NCBI GenBank assembly: GCA_023423675.1 | Contig: JAFAFD010000018.1 | Location: forward strand, 1 to 20,545 | From: Pseudomonadota bacterium | Lineage (GTDB): Bacteria; Pseudomonadota; Gammaproteobacteria; Xanthomonadales; Xanthomonadaceae | DNA length: 20,545 nucleotides | Reading direction: 5' to 3' | Shown: piece after piece, positions 1 to 6,536 of the stretch | Numbering within the stretch: position 1 is the first letter of the stretch | Layout: each line of letters begins with the position of its first letter | The notes under the pieces: generated by a model | Database searches by the model: none | Told to the model about the DNA's origin: nothing | Seen by the model: the letters and a program-made list of their open reading frames with translations, nothing else | Made by a program: the position numbers and the translations under genes

Positions 1-308
1 TCATGCCGCTGCGGGTGAAGGGCGAGACCGAGCAGGCGCTTGCCGATCTGCCGGTGCGCACGGTGATGCTGCGACCGGCCGGCGTGCGGCCGGTATCCGG
101 CACCGGCACGCGACACACGCTGCTCAAGCCGTTCTATCTGCTGGCCCGCCCGCTAATGGCCGTGGCCGAGGGGCTGCTGCCGGCGCTGACCACCAGCAAC
201 CGCGGCATCGGCCAGGCGATGATCGCGCTGGCCCGGATGCCGTCACCGCCGGCGGTCGTGGAATGCGCGCAGATCAACGCGCTGGCGCGCGATCCTTCAG
301 CACGCTGA
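1..308 (+). CDS. SDR/NAD-dependent epimerase-like protein, 3' end only
   Basis: This is the C-terminal part of a gene that starts before the window. The open frame runs from the left edge to a TGA at 306-308. The visible 101 residues begin with MPLRVKGETEQAL, which resembles the segment around the active-site lysine in atypical short-chain dehydrogenases and epimerases (usually ARVKGxTE). It continues with RTVMLRPAGVRPVSG, a typical post-active-site strand and loop of NAD(P)-binding Rossmann proteins of this group. The ATG at position 3 is therefore probably an internal methionine. The nucleotide-binding GxxGxxG motif would lie upstream and cannot be seen. The 3' end overlaps the 3' end of the convergent hybrid kinase gene by 35 nt. 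The substrate cannot be told from this fragment. Confidence 0.75.
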   Translation, partial: MPLRVKGETEQALADLPVRTVMLRPAGVRPVSGTGTRHTLLKPFYLLARPLMAVAEGLLPALTTSNRGIGQAMIALARMPSPPAVVECAQINALARDPSAR

Positions 309-2679
309 TGATCGACTCGGCCAGGTCGCTGCGGGTGAACGGCTTCGACAGCAGCGGTGCCGAACGGCCCTTGCTGCCGGCGGCATCGTGGTCGCGCGGA
401 TAGCCCGAGGTAAACAGCACGGCGACCTCCGGCCAGCGTTCGCGCACTTCACGGCCCAGCGCCCAGCCTGACATCCCCGGCATCACCACGTCGGAGAACA
501 ACAGGTCGATCTTCGCATCCGGACGCTCCAGCAGGCGCAGCGCGGAGGGGCCATCGTGCGCTTCCAGCACGCGGTAGCCGAGCTGGCGCAGCGCCTCGAC
601 GGTATAGGCGCGCACATCGTCGTTGTCCTCGGCGACGAGGATGGTTTCTTCGCGCGGCTCGTAACCGGCCAGGCCAGTGGCCGCCACGGCGGTCTCGCAG
701 GGCAGGTCCAGGGTAGAACGCGGGAACATCATGGTGATGCTGGTGCCGCCGCCTTCCACCGAATCGATGAGGACGTGGCCGCCGGACTGCTTGACGAAGC
801 CGTGCACCATCGACAGGCCCAGGCCGGTGCCGCGGCCCACCTGCTTGGTGGTGAAGAAGGGCTCGAACACCTTGGCCATCGTATCGGCGGACATGCCGTG
901 GCCGTTGTCGCGCACGCGCAGCATCACGTATTCGCCCGGCGTCGCATCCGGGAACAGTGCGGCATAGTCATGGTCGAGGTGACTGTTGTCGACCTCCACC
1001 ACCAGGCGCCCGCCACCGGACATCGCGTCGCGCGCGTTCACCGCAAGGTTCAGCACCGAAGCCTCGAGCTGGCTGACGTCGAGTTCGACGCACCAGATGC
1101 TTTCGCCGGTGCGGATGTCCAGCTGGACCAGTTCGCCCAGTGCCCGCTGCAGCATGTCATGCATGCCCAGCAGCGCGTCATTGAGGTTGACCGCCTGGCT
1201 GCGCAGCGGCTGCTTGCGCGCAAACGCCAGCAGCCGTTGGGTCAGGCTGGCCGCTCGGCCGACGCCCTTCAGGGCATTGTCCAGCGCACGCGCACTCATG
1301 TTGCCGGGCTGGCCGTCACGCTGGTTCAGCAGCATCGCGTGCTCGACGTTGCCGGCGATCACGGTCAGGATGTTGTTGAAGTCATGGGCGATGCCACCGG
1401 TGAGCTGGCCCACGGCCTCGATCTTCTGGGCCTGACGCAGCGCGTGCTCGGCCTGGATGCGGGCAGTGGTTTCCACGGCCTCGGAGACCACGGCGGTCAC
1501 CGTGCCCTCGGCATCCTGCAGCGGGCGGAACGTGAAATCAAAGCTGCGGCGACCGGTGGGCAGTTCAAGGTCCATCGCCTGCACCGCGCTGCGGCCGCGC
1601 GCGGCATCGGCCACCGCCTGGTCGACCACGCCGGCCAGCTCGGGTGTCGCGGCAAACCACGGCGATTCCCAGAAGGGCAGGCCGATGACATCGTCCTTCT
1701 CGGCCAGGACCGCGGCGAGCGAGGCGACATTGGCATCGACAATGCGGCCGCTGCGGTCCAGCAGCACCTGGTGCTGGAAGCTGGATTCAAAGATGGCCTG
1801 CAGGCGCCGCTTGCTGGCCTGCAGTTCGGCGGTACGCGCCTGAACCTGCCGTTCCAGCGATTCATTGTCCTCGCGCAGCGCCAGCTCGGCACGCTTCAGC
1901 GAGGACACATCGCTGCCCAGGCAGGTATAGCCGGTGACGCTGCCATCGGCGGCACGCTCGGGCACGCAGTCCATCTGCAGGAAGCGCGACTCGCCACTGC
2001 GGTGCACCAGGGTGACCTGGAAGCTGGCGCGTTCGCCAGCCAGTACCCGCTGCAGGCTGGGCAGGGCGTTGGTGAAGGCCTCCTCGCCGCCAACCTCCGC
2101 GGCGGTCCGGCCGAGGATGCTCTGCAGGTCGGTGCCGTGCCAGTCGAGGAACGCCTTGTTGGCGAAGCGGTAGCGGTGGTCGGTGCCGAGATGGGCGATC
2201 AGTGCCGGCACGGCATCGGTGATCTGCTGCAGCTGCGCCTGGCTTTCGTCCAGCGCCGCGCGGGCCTGGGTCAGCTGGTTGCGCTCGCTGGCTTCCTGGC
2301 GCGCGCGACGGATCGCGTCGGGCAGGCGCTGCAGGCGCTGCTTGACCACATAGTCACGCGCGCCACGGGTCAGCGCCTGTACCGCCAGTTCCTCGGTCAG
2401 GGTGCCGGAGACGAAGATGAAGGGGATGTGCGGCGCGCGCTCTCGCGCGAGGTCGAGCGCGGCATCGCCGTCAAAGCCTGGCAGCACGTGGTCGGCCAGG
2501 ATGACGTCGAAACGATCGCTCTCGATCGCGTTGATGAAGGCGTCGCGGGTCCACAGGCGATCGATCTCGAAATCCAGCCCGCCCCGCTGCAGTTGCGCCG
2601 TGATCAGCTCCGCATCGAGCGCGCTGTCCTCCAGCATGAGGATGCGCAGGTGCGAAGCACGGCGCGCAGCATCACGCAT
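274..2679 (-). CDS. Hybrid sensor histidine kinase, REC-PAS-PAS-HisKA-HATPase-REC
   Basis: This 801-aa soluble hybrid kinase has no membrane segments. In order it has: an N-terminal receiver (about 10-130; acidic ED at 17-18, phosphoacceptor Asp63 in ILADHVLPG); a linker coiled coil; two PAS domains (about 150-270 and 300-410); a HisKA H-box GGIAHDFNN with His432; an HATPase (N-box NLAVNARDAM, G1 RDNGHG, F-box FEPFFTTK, G2 GTGLGLS); and a C-terminal receiver with Asp730 in SDVVMPGM. It should autophosphorylate at His432 and pass phosphate to Asp730, with the N-terminal receiver as a likely input. I chose the ATG at 2679 because it overlaps the stop of the upstream response regulator (ATGCGTGA, 8 nt). 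The longer frame, reaching a TTG at 2745, would overlap that gene by 74 nt. It is the last gene of the bphP operon. No DNA-binding or enzymatic output domain is present. Confidence 0.93.
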   Translation of the reverse strand: MRDAARRASHLRILMLEDSALDAELITAQLQRGGLDFEIDRLWTRDAFINAIESDRFDVILADHVLPGFDGDAALDLARERAPHIPFIFVSGTLTEELAVQALTRGARDYVVKQRLQRLPDAIRRARQEASERNQLTQARAALDESQAQLQQITDAVPALIAHLGTDHRYRFANKAFLDWHGTDLQSILGRTAAEVGGEEAFTNALPSLQRVLAGERASFQVTLVHRSGESRFLQMDCVPERAADGSVTGYTCLGSDVSSLKRAELALREDNESLERQVQARTAELQASKRRLQAIFESSFQHQVLLDRSGRIVDANVASLAAVLAEKDDVIGLPFWESPWFAATPELAGVVDQAVADAARGRSAVQAMDLELPTGRRSFDFTFRPLQDAEGTVTAVVSEAVETTARIQAEHALRQAQKIEAVGQLTGGIAHDFNNILTVIAGNVEHAMLLNQRDGQPGNMSARALDNALKGVGRAASLTQRLLAFARKQPLRSQAVNLNDALLGMHDMLQRALGELVQLDIRTGESIWCVELDVSQLEASVLNLAVNARDAMSGGGRLVVEVDNSHLDHDYAALFPDATPGEYVMLRVRDNGHGMSADTMAKVFEPFFTTKQVGRGTGLGLSMVHGFVKQSGGHVLIDSVEGGGTSITMMFPRSTLDLPCETAVAATGLAGYEPREETILVAEDNDDVRAYTVEALRQLGYRVLEAHDGPSALRLLERPDAKIDLLFSDVVMPGMSGWALGREVRERWPEVAVLFTSGYPRDHDAAGSKGRSAPLLSKPFTRSDLAESIISVLKDRAPAR

Positions 2680-3139
2680 CGCGGGGGCCTGTTCCGACCG
2701 ACGGGTGCGGTGGCGGCTGGTTGGTGATGCCCCAGAACATGCCAAGGCCCTGGATGGCGTCGAAGAACTCCTTGAAGTCCACCGGCTTGACCACGAAGGC
2801 GTTGACGCCCAGCTGATAGCTGCGCACCAGGTCCTGCTCCTCGCGCGACGAGGTGAGCATGACGATCGGCGTGCTGCTCAGCGTCGCGTCGTTGCGCACC
2901 TGTTCCAGCACTTCCAGGCCATTGATCTTGGGCAGTTTCAGGTCGAGCAGGACCACCACCGGGCCACCATGCTGCGTACCGGCATAGGCGCCTTCACAGC
3001 GCAGGTAGTCCAGTGCTTCGGCACCGTCGCGCACATGGATGACGTCGTTCAGCAGCTGGCAGCGTGCCAGTGCTGCCATCGTCAGCTCGGCATCCTTGGG
3101 GCTGTCTTCAACCAGAAGGATGGGCCGCAGATCCCTCAT
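2672..3139 (-). CDS. Single-domain response regulator, Rcp1-like, partner of the bacteriophytochrome
   Basis: This 155-aa protein is a lone receiver domain. The acidic pocket is Glu11-Asp12 (ILLVEDSPKDAEL), the phosphoacceptor is Asp66 (LLDLKLPKINGLEVL), the conserved hydroxyl residue is Thr96 (MLTSS) and the conserved lysine is Lys118 (VVKPVD), so all catalytic receiver residues are present. The EDSPKDAEL signature and the extra loop before Asp66 are typical of the Rcp family, which accepts phosphate from phytochrome kinases. The start ATG overlaps the bphP stop by 4 nt (ATGA) and its own stop overlaps the hybrid kinase start by 8 nt, so translation of the three genes is probably coupled. 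It has no output domain and most likely acts by protein contact or as a phosphate shuttle from BphP to the next kinase, which is an inference. Confidence 0.93.
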   Translation of the reverse strand: MRDLRPILLVEDSPKDAELTMAALARCQLLNDVIHVRDGAEALDYLRCEGAYAGTQHGGPVVVLLDLKLPKINGLEVLEQVRNDATLSSTPIVMLTSSREEQDLVRSYQLGVNAFVVKPVDFKEFFDAIQGLGMFWGITNQPPPHPSVGTGPRDA

Positions 3140-5373
3140 GGGTGTTCTCCGTTTTGATGGGGCAGGGTGAAGTAAAGCGTGGCGCCCTTGCCCAGCGCGC
3201 CCTCGGCCCAGGTGCGGCCGCCATGGCGGCCGCCGATGCGGCGGACATTGGCCAGGCCGATGCCGGTGCCTTCGAATTCCTCGACGTGGTGCAGGCGCTG
3301 GAAAACGCCGAAAAGCTTGTCCACATAACGCATGTCGAAACCGCAGCCGTTGTCGCGGACGAAGAAGACGTCCTCCTCGTCCGTGCGTTCACAGCCGATC
3401 TCGATGAGGGCGTGCTCGCGTTCGCGGGTGAACTTGACGGCGTTGGACAGCAGGTTCTGCCAGACCAGGCGCATCATCGTCGGGTCGGCCTCGATGATCG
3501 GCAGCGCGCCGACCTTCCACTCGACCTCGCGCCCGGCATAGTCGAAGGCCAGGGTGCGGCGCACATCGCTGACCAGGGCGCCCATGTCCAGGCGCATGCG
3601 GCCCAGTGTCGAGCGGCCCATCTGCGAGAAACTCAGCAGGTCATCGACCAGCGTGCCGGCCGACTTGGCCGATTCGACGATGGTGTCCAGGAAGCGGCGC
3701 TCGGTGGTGTTCAGGCGCTCGGCGGCGGAGCTGCCGAGCAGTTCGGAATAGCCGACGATGTGCCGGAAGGGCGCGCGCAGGTCATGGCTGACCGAGTACG
3801 AGAACGCCTCCAGCTCCTTGTTGCTGCGCAGGAGCTGCTCGTTGAGCTCGGCCATCTCCTCGGCCTTGCGCAGCACGATGTCGACGATGGCGGTGCGCAT
3901 CTCGTGCGCGGCATCGCGGTCGGCATCATTCCAGGGCAGGCTGCGCTGCTGCACGGTCTCCTTCCAGGCTTCGAAGGAATTGCGCGGTGACAGCACGGTT
4001 CCCGGCGCCGCGGTCTTGCGCGGGTCGCCGCCCCAGCGCACGGTGCGCACCACTTCGGGGCGGAACCACATCAGGAAACTGTCGTGCAGCTGGGAGATCG
4101 ACACCGCCAGCAGGCCGCTCGCGGTGTCGGTCAGGGCTTCGCCCGCGGGCCAGCTGCTGGCCAGGTGATCGGTGGCGTAGACCTCGTCGCCGGCGTGCTC
4201 GCTGGCCAGCCAGTGGGCGAGATCCAGCACCTCGTTGCGGGCGGGGCAGTGCCCGACCAGCAGGCAGTCACCCTTGTGCACGATCGCAGCGCCGGCGGCA
4301 TTGGTCAGCGACATCAGGCTGGACGGATCCTGGCGCAGCGCGGCCATGAACTCCTCATCACCGGCCATGCGCCCCAGCAGCCGGACCAGCACCGAGCGGC
4401 GGTTGATGCGTTCTTCCACCGCACGGGCCCGTTCCTTCAGGGCAATCTGCAGCGAAACGATCTGGCCCATGAACTCACAGGCGGTGCGCACCGGGTAGGG
4501 CAGGCGCCGGGCATCCGCGCTGTGGCAGGACACCAGACCCCACAGCTGGCCTTCGTGGATCAGTGACACCGACATCGACGAGCCGGTGCCCATGTTGCGC
4601 ATGTACTGCAGGTGCACCGGCGAGACGCTGCGCAGTACGGAAAGGCTCAGGTCGGTCGGCGCCGCATCGGCATGCTGCGCCGCGCGCACCAGCGGCACGG
4701 CGCTGTAGTTGGCATCGGCGATCAGGCGCACGCGGTTGCGGCGATACAGTTCGCGCGCCTGCGCTGGGATGTCCGACTCGGGGAAGCGGAGGTCGAGATA
4801 GGAGGGCAGTACCCCGTTGCCGTCCTCGGCAATGACGATGCCGTTCCAGCCGCTGTCGAACTGATAGACCAGAGTACGGTCGAAGCCGGTCATCGCGCGC
4901 ATGTGCTCGGCGGCGATCTGGCACAGCGCCTCGACCGTACTGGCGGTCTCGATGGCCACCATCAGCTGGCGGATGGCCGGATACAGGGCTTCCAGCGAAG
5001 CCGGCTGGCCCGCAATCGGTGATTCCAGCTCCAGCAGCAGAGCCTGCGCCGAGCGATGGGCCAGTATCTGGTGCCGCCCGTACCCCGGCAGTTCGATGGA
5101 GCCGATGTGCACCGAACTGTCCAAGGCCAGCTGGCCGACCGGCTCGATGCAGTCCGCCAGGACGCCCCCAAGCACGTCGGCCAGCGGCTGTCCCAGCGGG
5201 TCGCCGAACCGTTCAAGCAGGGCTGGTTCACTCACCGCGCGCTCGAGGACCTGCAGCGAGTGCGGGTCGACCACCAGCAGCACGCCGTACGGCTGGATGG
5301 CACCCGGCGTGTGGATGGGCTCACGCGCGCAGAGGTCCAGCGCGGCGTCCTGCGCGGTTTCAGCAGATGACAT
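3136..5373 (-). CDS. bphP: Bacteriophytochrome histidine kinase (PAS-GAF-PHY-HisKA-HATPase)
   Basis: This 745-aa red/far-red photoreceptor kinase should bind biliverdin covalently. The N-terminal PAS region carries the chromophore cysteine Cys15 in DLCAREPIHTPGAIQPYG. The GAF domain has FPESDIP (usual PASDIP) with Asp201, SPVH with His254, Tyr257, and the LWGLVSCH histidine. The PHY tongue motif PRNSF is at 463-467, which fits PRxSF. The transmitter has H-box SVSHDLRAPF with His530, N-box NLLSNAVKF with Asn644, RDNGCGF, and GTGIGLA. Spacing of key residues is close to that of DrBphP. I chose ATG 5373 because it places the cysteine 15 residues in; a GTG at 5427 would add 18 residues. Neither has a clear Shine-Dalgarno sequence. 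It is the first gene of an operon with a response regulator and a hybrid kinase. No heme oxygenase gene lies in the window. Confidence 0.95.
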   Translation of the reverse strand: MSSAETAQDAALDLCAREPIHTPGAIQPYGVLLVVDPHSLQVLERAVSEPALLERFGDPLGQPLADVLGGVLADCIEPVGQLALDSSVHIGSIELPGYGRHQILAHRSAQALLLELESPIAGQPASLEALYPAIRQLMVAIETASTVEALCQIAAEHMRAMTGFDRTLVYQFDSGWNGIVIAEDGNGVLPSYLDLRFPESDIPAQARELYRRNRVRLIADANYSAVPLVRAAQHADAAPTDLSLSVLRSVSPVHLQYMRNMGTGSSMSVSLIHEGQLWGLVSCHSADARRLPYPVRTACEFMGQIVSLQIALKERARAVEERINRRSVLVRLLGRMAGDEEFMAALRQDPSSLMSLTNAAGAAIVHKGDCLLVGHCPARNEVLDLAHWLASEHAGDEVYATDHLASSWPAGEALTDTASGLLAVSISQLHDSFLMWFRPEVVRTVRWGGDPRKTAAPGTVLSPRNSFEAWKETVQQRSLPWNDADRDAAHEMRTAIVDIVLRKAEEMAELNEQLLRSNKELEAFSYSVSHDLRAPFRHIVGYSELLGSSAAERLNTTERRFLDTIVESAKSAGTLVDDLLSFSQMGRSTLGRMRLDMGALVSDVRRTLAFDYAGREVEWKVGALPIIEADPTMMRLVWQNLLSNAVKFTREREHALIEIGCERTDEEDVFFVRDNGCGFDMRYVDKLFGVFQRLHHVEEFEGTGIGLANVRRIGGRHGGRTWAEGALGKGATLYFTLPHQNGEHP

Positions 5374-5518
5374 CAGCAGCAGCGCTCGCGGTTCGGGGCA
5401 GGTTGGCAGCGTCGGAATGCACGCCACGACGCACGTCTGAGTCGGAAGAAAAAGCCATCGCTACATGGTGAAGCAAAAACCGTGATTCGCATACCACTCT
5501 TTAATGTGAAGACTCAGG

Positions 5519-5541
5519 GCTGAAACGCTGAACAATTCAGC
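5519..5541. promoter_or_regulatory. GCTGAA repeat/palindrome, candidate operator upstream of bphP
   Basis: GCTGAA occurs at 5519-5524 and again at 5527-5532, and its exact inverse TTCAGC is at 5536-5541. The last two form a perfect 6-bp dyad around CAA. The cluster lies about 150 bp upstream of the bphP ATG in the AT-rich part of the divergent region. A regulator-binding role is an inference; no known consensus was recognised. Confidence 0.35.
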
Positions 5542-5590
5542 AAACTTCGGGTGAAGGCACAGCGCGCCTTCGCAGCAGCTGCATCGGCAC

Positions 5591-5609
5591 TGCACGCGTG
5601 CTGCACGCG
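5591..5609. repeat. TGCACGCG direct repeat with an embedded 10-bp palindrome
   Basis: TGCACGCG occurs at 5591-5598 and 5602-5609, 11 bp apart, about one helical turn. The first copy overlaps the perfect palindrome GCACGCGTGC at 5592-5601. It lies about 110 bp upstream of the small cysteine protein start. It could be a binding site, or chance in GC-rich DNA. Confidence 0.25.
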
Positions 5610-5711
5610 CGGCTGCATACAGTCAAGCCACTCCTTTCATGGTGACGCCGCGTGGACCTGCAGCCTTCCGTTCCTTCCTTCGATCGTCATCCTTCCTTCC
5701 CGCGTCGGCCG

Positions 5712-5966
5712 ATGGCGGACAGTGCCCACTTCGAACTACTCGACGTCAGTGCCCTGCAGGATCCCTGCAGCGGCCGCATCGTCCACCTCTATGCGCTGGT
5801 GGCGCGCTGCACGGCGTGCGAGACGGTGTTCAAGGCAGAGGAAGGCGCTGGCCTGGTCAGCACCTCGTCGGCCCGCGTGGTCCGCTGCCCATCCGGCTGT
5901 GGCCAGCAGTCGTTCACTGGCGCCGCGCTGCGGCAGTGGCGGGCGGCGGCCGTACCCGCCGCCTGA
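5712..5966 (+). CDS. Small cysteine-containing protein, possible zinc-ribbon-like, unknown function
   Basis: This 84-aa protein is not recognised. It begins MADSAHFELLDVSAL. It carries a CTAC motif (CxxC) near residue 38 and a CPSGC motif (CxxxC) about 23 residues later, a spacing that could bind a metal as a small zinc ribbon. There is no signal peptide or membrane segment. The reading frame has the strong G/C third-position bias of the surrounding genes, which supports it over overlapping frames. I chose ATG 5712; a GTG at 5652 would add 20 residues rich in Pro, Ser and Arg that look non-coding. Neither has a clear ribosome binding site. It is divergent from bphP and converges on tspO with only 7 nt between the stop codons. 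A nucleic-acid or metal-binding role is possible but unproven. Confidence 0.65.
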   Translation: MADSAHFELLDVSALQDPCSGRIVHLYALVARCTACETVFKAEEGAGLVSTSSARVVRCPSGCGQQSFTGAALRQWRAAAVPAA

Positions 5967-5973
5967 GCCCCGC

Positions 5974-6459
5974 TCACAGCACCGAAGGATTGAGCTGCCA
6001 GACCGCATGGTTGAGTGCGGTGGCGAAGCTGACCCAGGCCAGGTAGGGCAGCAGCAGCCACGCCGCCAGGGCCCTGCGACGGGCGAAGGCCAGCATCGTG
6101 GCTACGATCAGTACCAGCAACAGCAGGATGTCGGCGAACGCCGCACCGCCGAGCTTCCATGCGAAGAACAGCCAGCTCCACAGCACGTTGACGACCAGTT
6201 GCGCGACGTATAGTCCAAGCGCGACCCGATTGCTGCGCCAACCGCCCTGGCGCCAGACCAGCCAGGCGCTGAGGGCCATCAATATATATAAGAGTGTCCA
6301 GACCGGTCCAAACACATTGGCCGGCGGCGCCCAGCTGGGCTGGATCAGCTGCCCGTAGAACTGCGCGGCGGTGATCGAGGCGCGCGCGCCCAGTGCCGCT
6401 GCAGCGAGCGTAAGTGCCAGCCAACCCGCCAGGCCGAACAGCTGTCTTCTGTGATTCAT
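5974..6459 (-). CDS. tspO: TspO/MBR family tryptophan-rich tetrapyrrole-binding membrane protein
   Basis: This 161-aa inner-membrane protein has five hydrophobic helices and the family's Trp-rich signature, including LIQPSWAPPANVFGPVW after helix 1, WSWLFFAW in the middle and ALNHAVWQLN near the end. TspO proteins bind porphyrins, heme and related tetrapyrroles, and in several bacteria they affect tetrapyrrole levels or pigment gene expression. Length and helix pattern are normal for the family. I chose ATG 6459 because AGAGGA precedes it at good spacing; the GTG directly upstream at 6462 adds one residue. The gene is on the same strand as bphP but separated from it by the small cysteine protein on the other strand, so they are not one operon. 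The closeness to a biliverdin-binding photoreceptor suggests a shared tetrapyrrole theme, an inference from neighbourhood only. Confidence 0.94.
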   Translation of the reverse strand: MNHRRQLFGLAGWLALTLAAAALGARASITAAQFYGQLIQPSWAPPANVFGPVWTLLYILMALSAWLVWRQGGWRSNRVALGLYVAQLVVNVLWSWLFFAWKLGGAAFADILLLLVLIVATMLAFARRRALAAWLLLPYLAWVSFATALNHAVWQLNPSVL

Positions 6460-6490
6460 CACTGATCCTCTCGAACATTTGCCATCGCAC

Positions 6491-6508
6491 CCGGTCTACG
6501 CAGACCGG
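6491..6508 (-). terminator. Short perfect hairpin downstream of the AsmA-like gene
   Basis: CCGGTCT at 6491-6497 pairs perfectly with AGACCGG at 6502-6508 across the loop ACGC. It lies 28 nt past the stop of the AsmA-like gene and 32 nt before the tspO start on the same strand. No T-run follows, so intrinsic termination is uncertain; it could also stabilise an mRNA end. Confidence 0.4.
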
Positions 6509-6536
6509 CGCGTGTTGGATGCAGGCCCCGCAACGC

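Larger units (their letters stand above)
5374..5711. other. Divergent intergenic region between bphP and the small cysteine protein
   Basis: These 338 bases have no credible gene. The part next to bphP (about 5440-5550) is clearly more AT-rich than its surroundings and should contain the bphP promoter, but I see no convincing -35/-10 pair. It holds a GCTGAA repeat cluster and a TGCACGCG direct repeat, listed separately. Two upstream starts would extend the flanking genes into it: GTG 5427 for bphP and GTG 5652 for the small protein. Confidence 0.6.

Noticed and set aside
556..2727. A 723-codon open frame on the plus strand opposite the hybrid kinase
   Set aside because: It mirrors the codon structure of the real gene in GC-rich DNA, has His/Gly/Ala/Gln-rich low-complexity content and no domain; the minus strand encodes clear kinase motifs.
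6491..6508. Possible SMAG/GTAG-type repetitive palindrome of Stenotrophomonas
   Set aside because: GTAG occurs in the loop on the minus strand rather than at the stem base, and no second copy was seen, so it is kept only as a hairpin.
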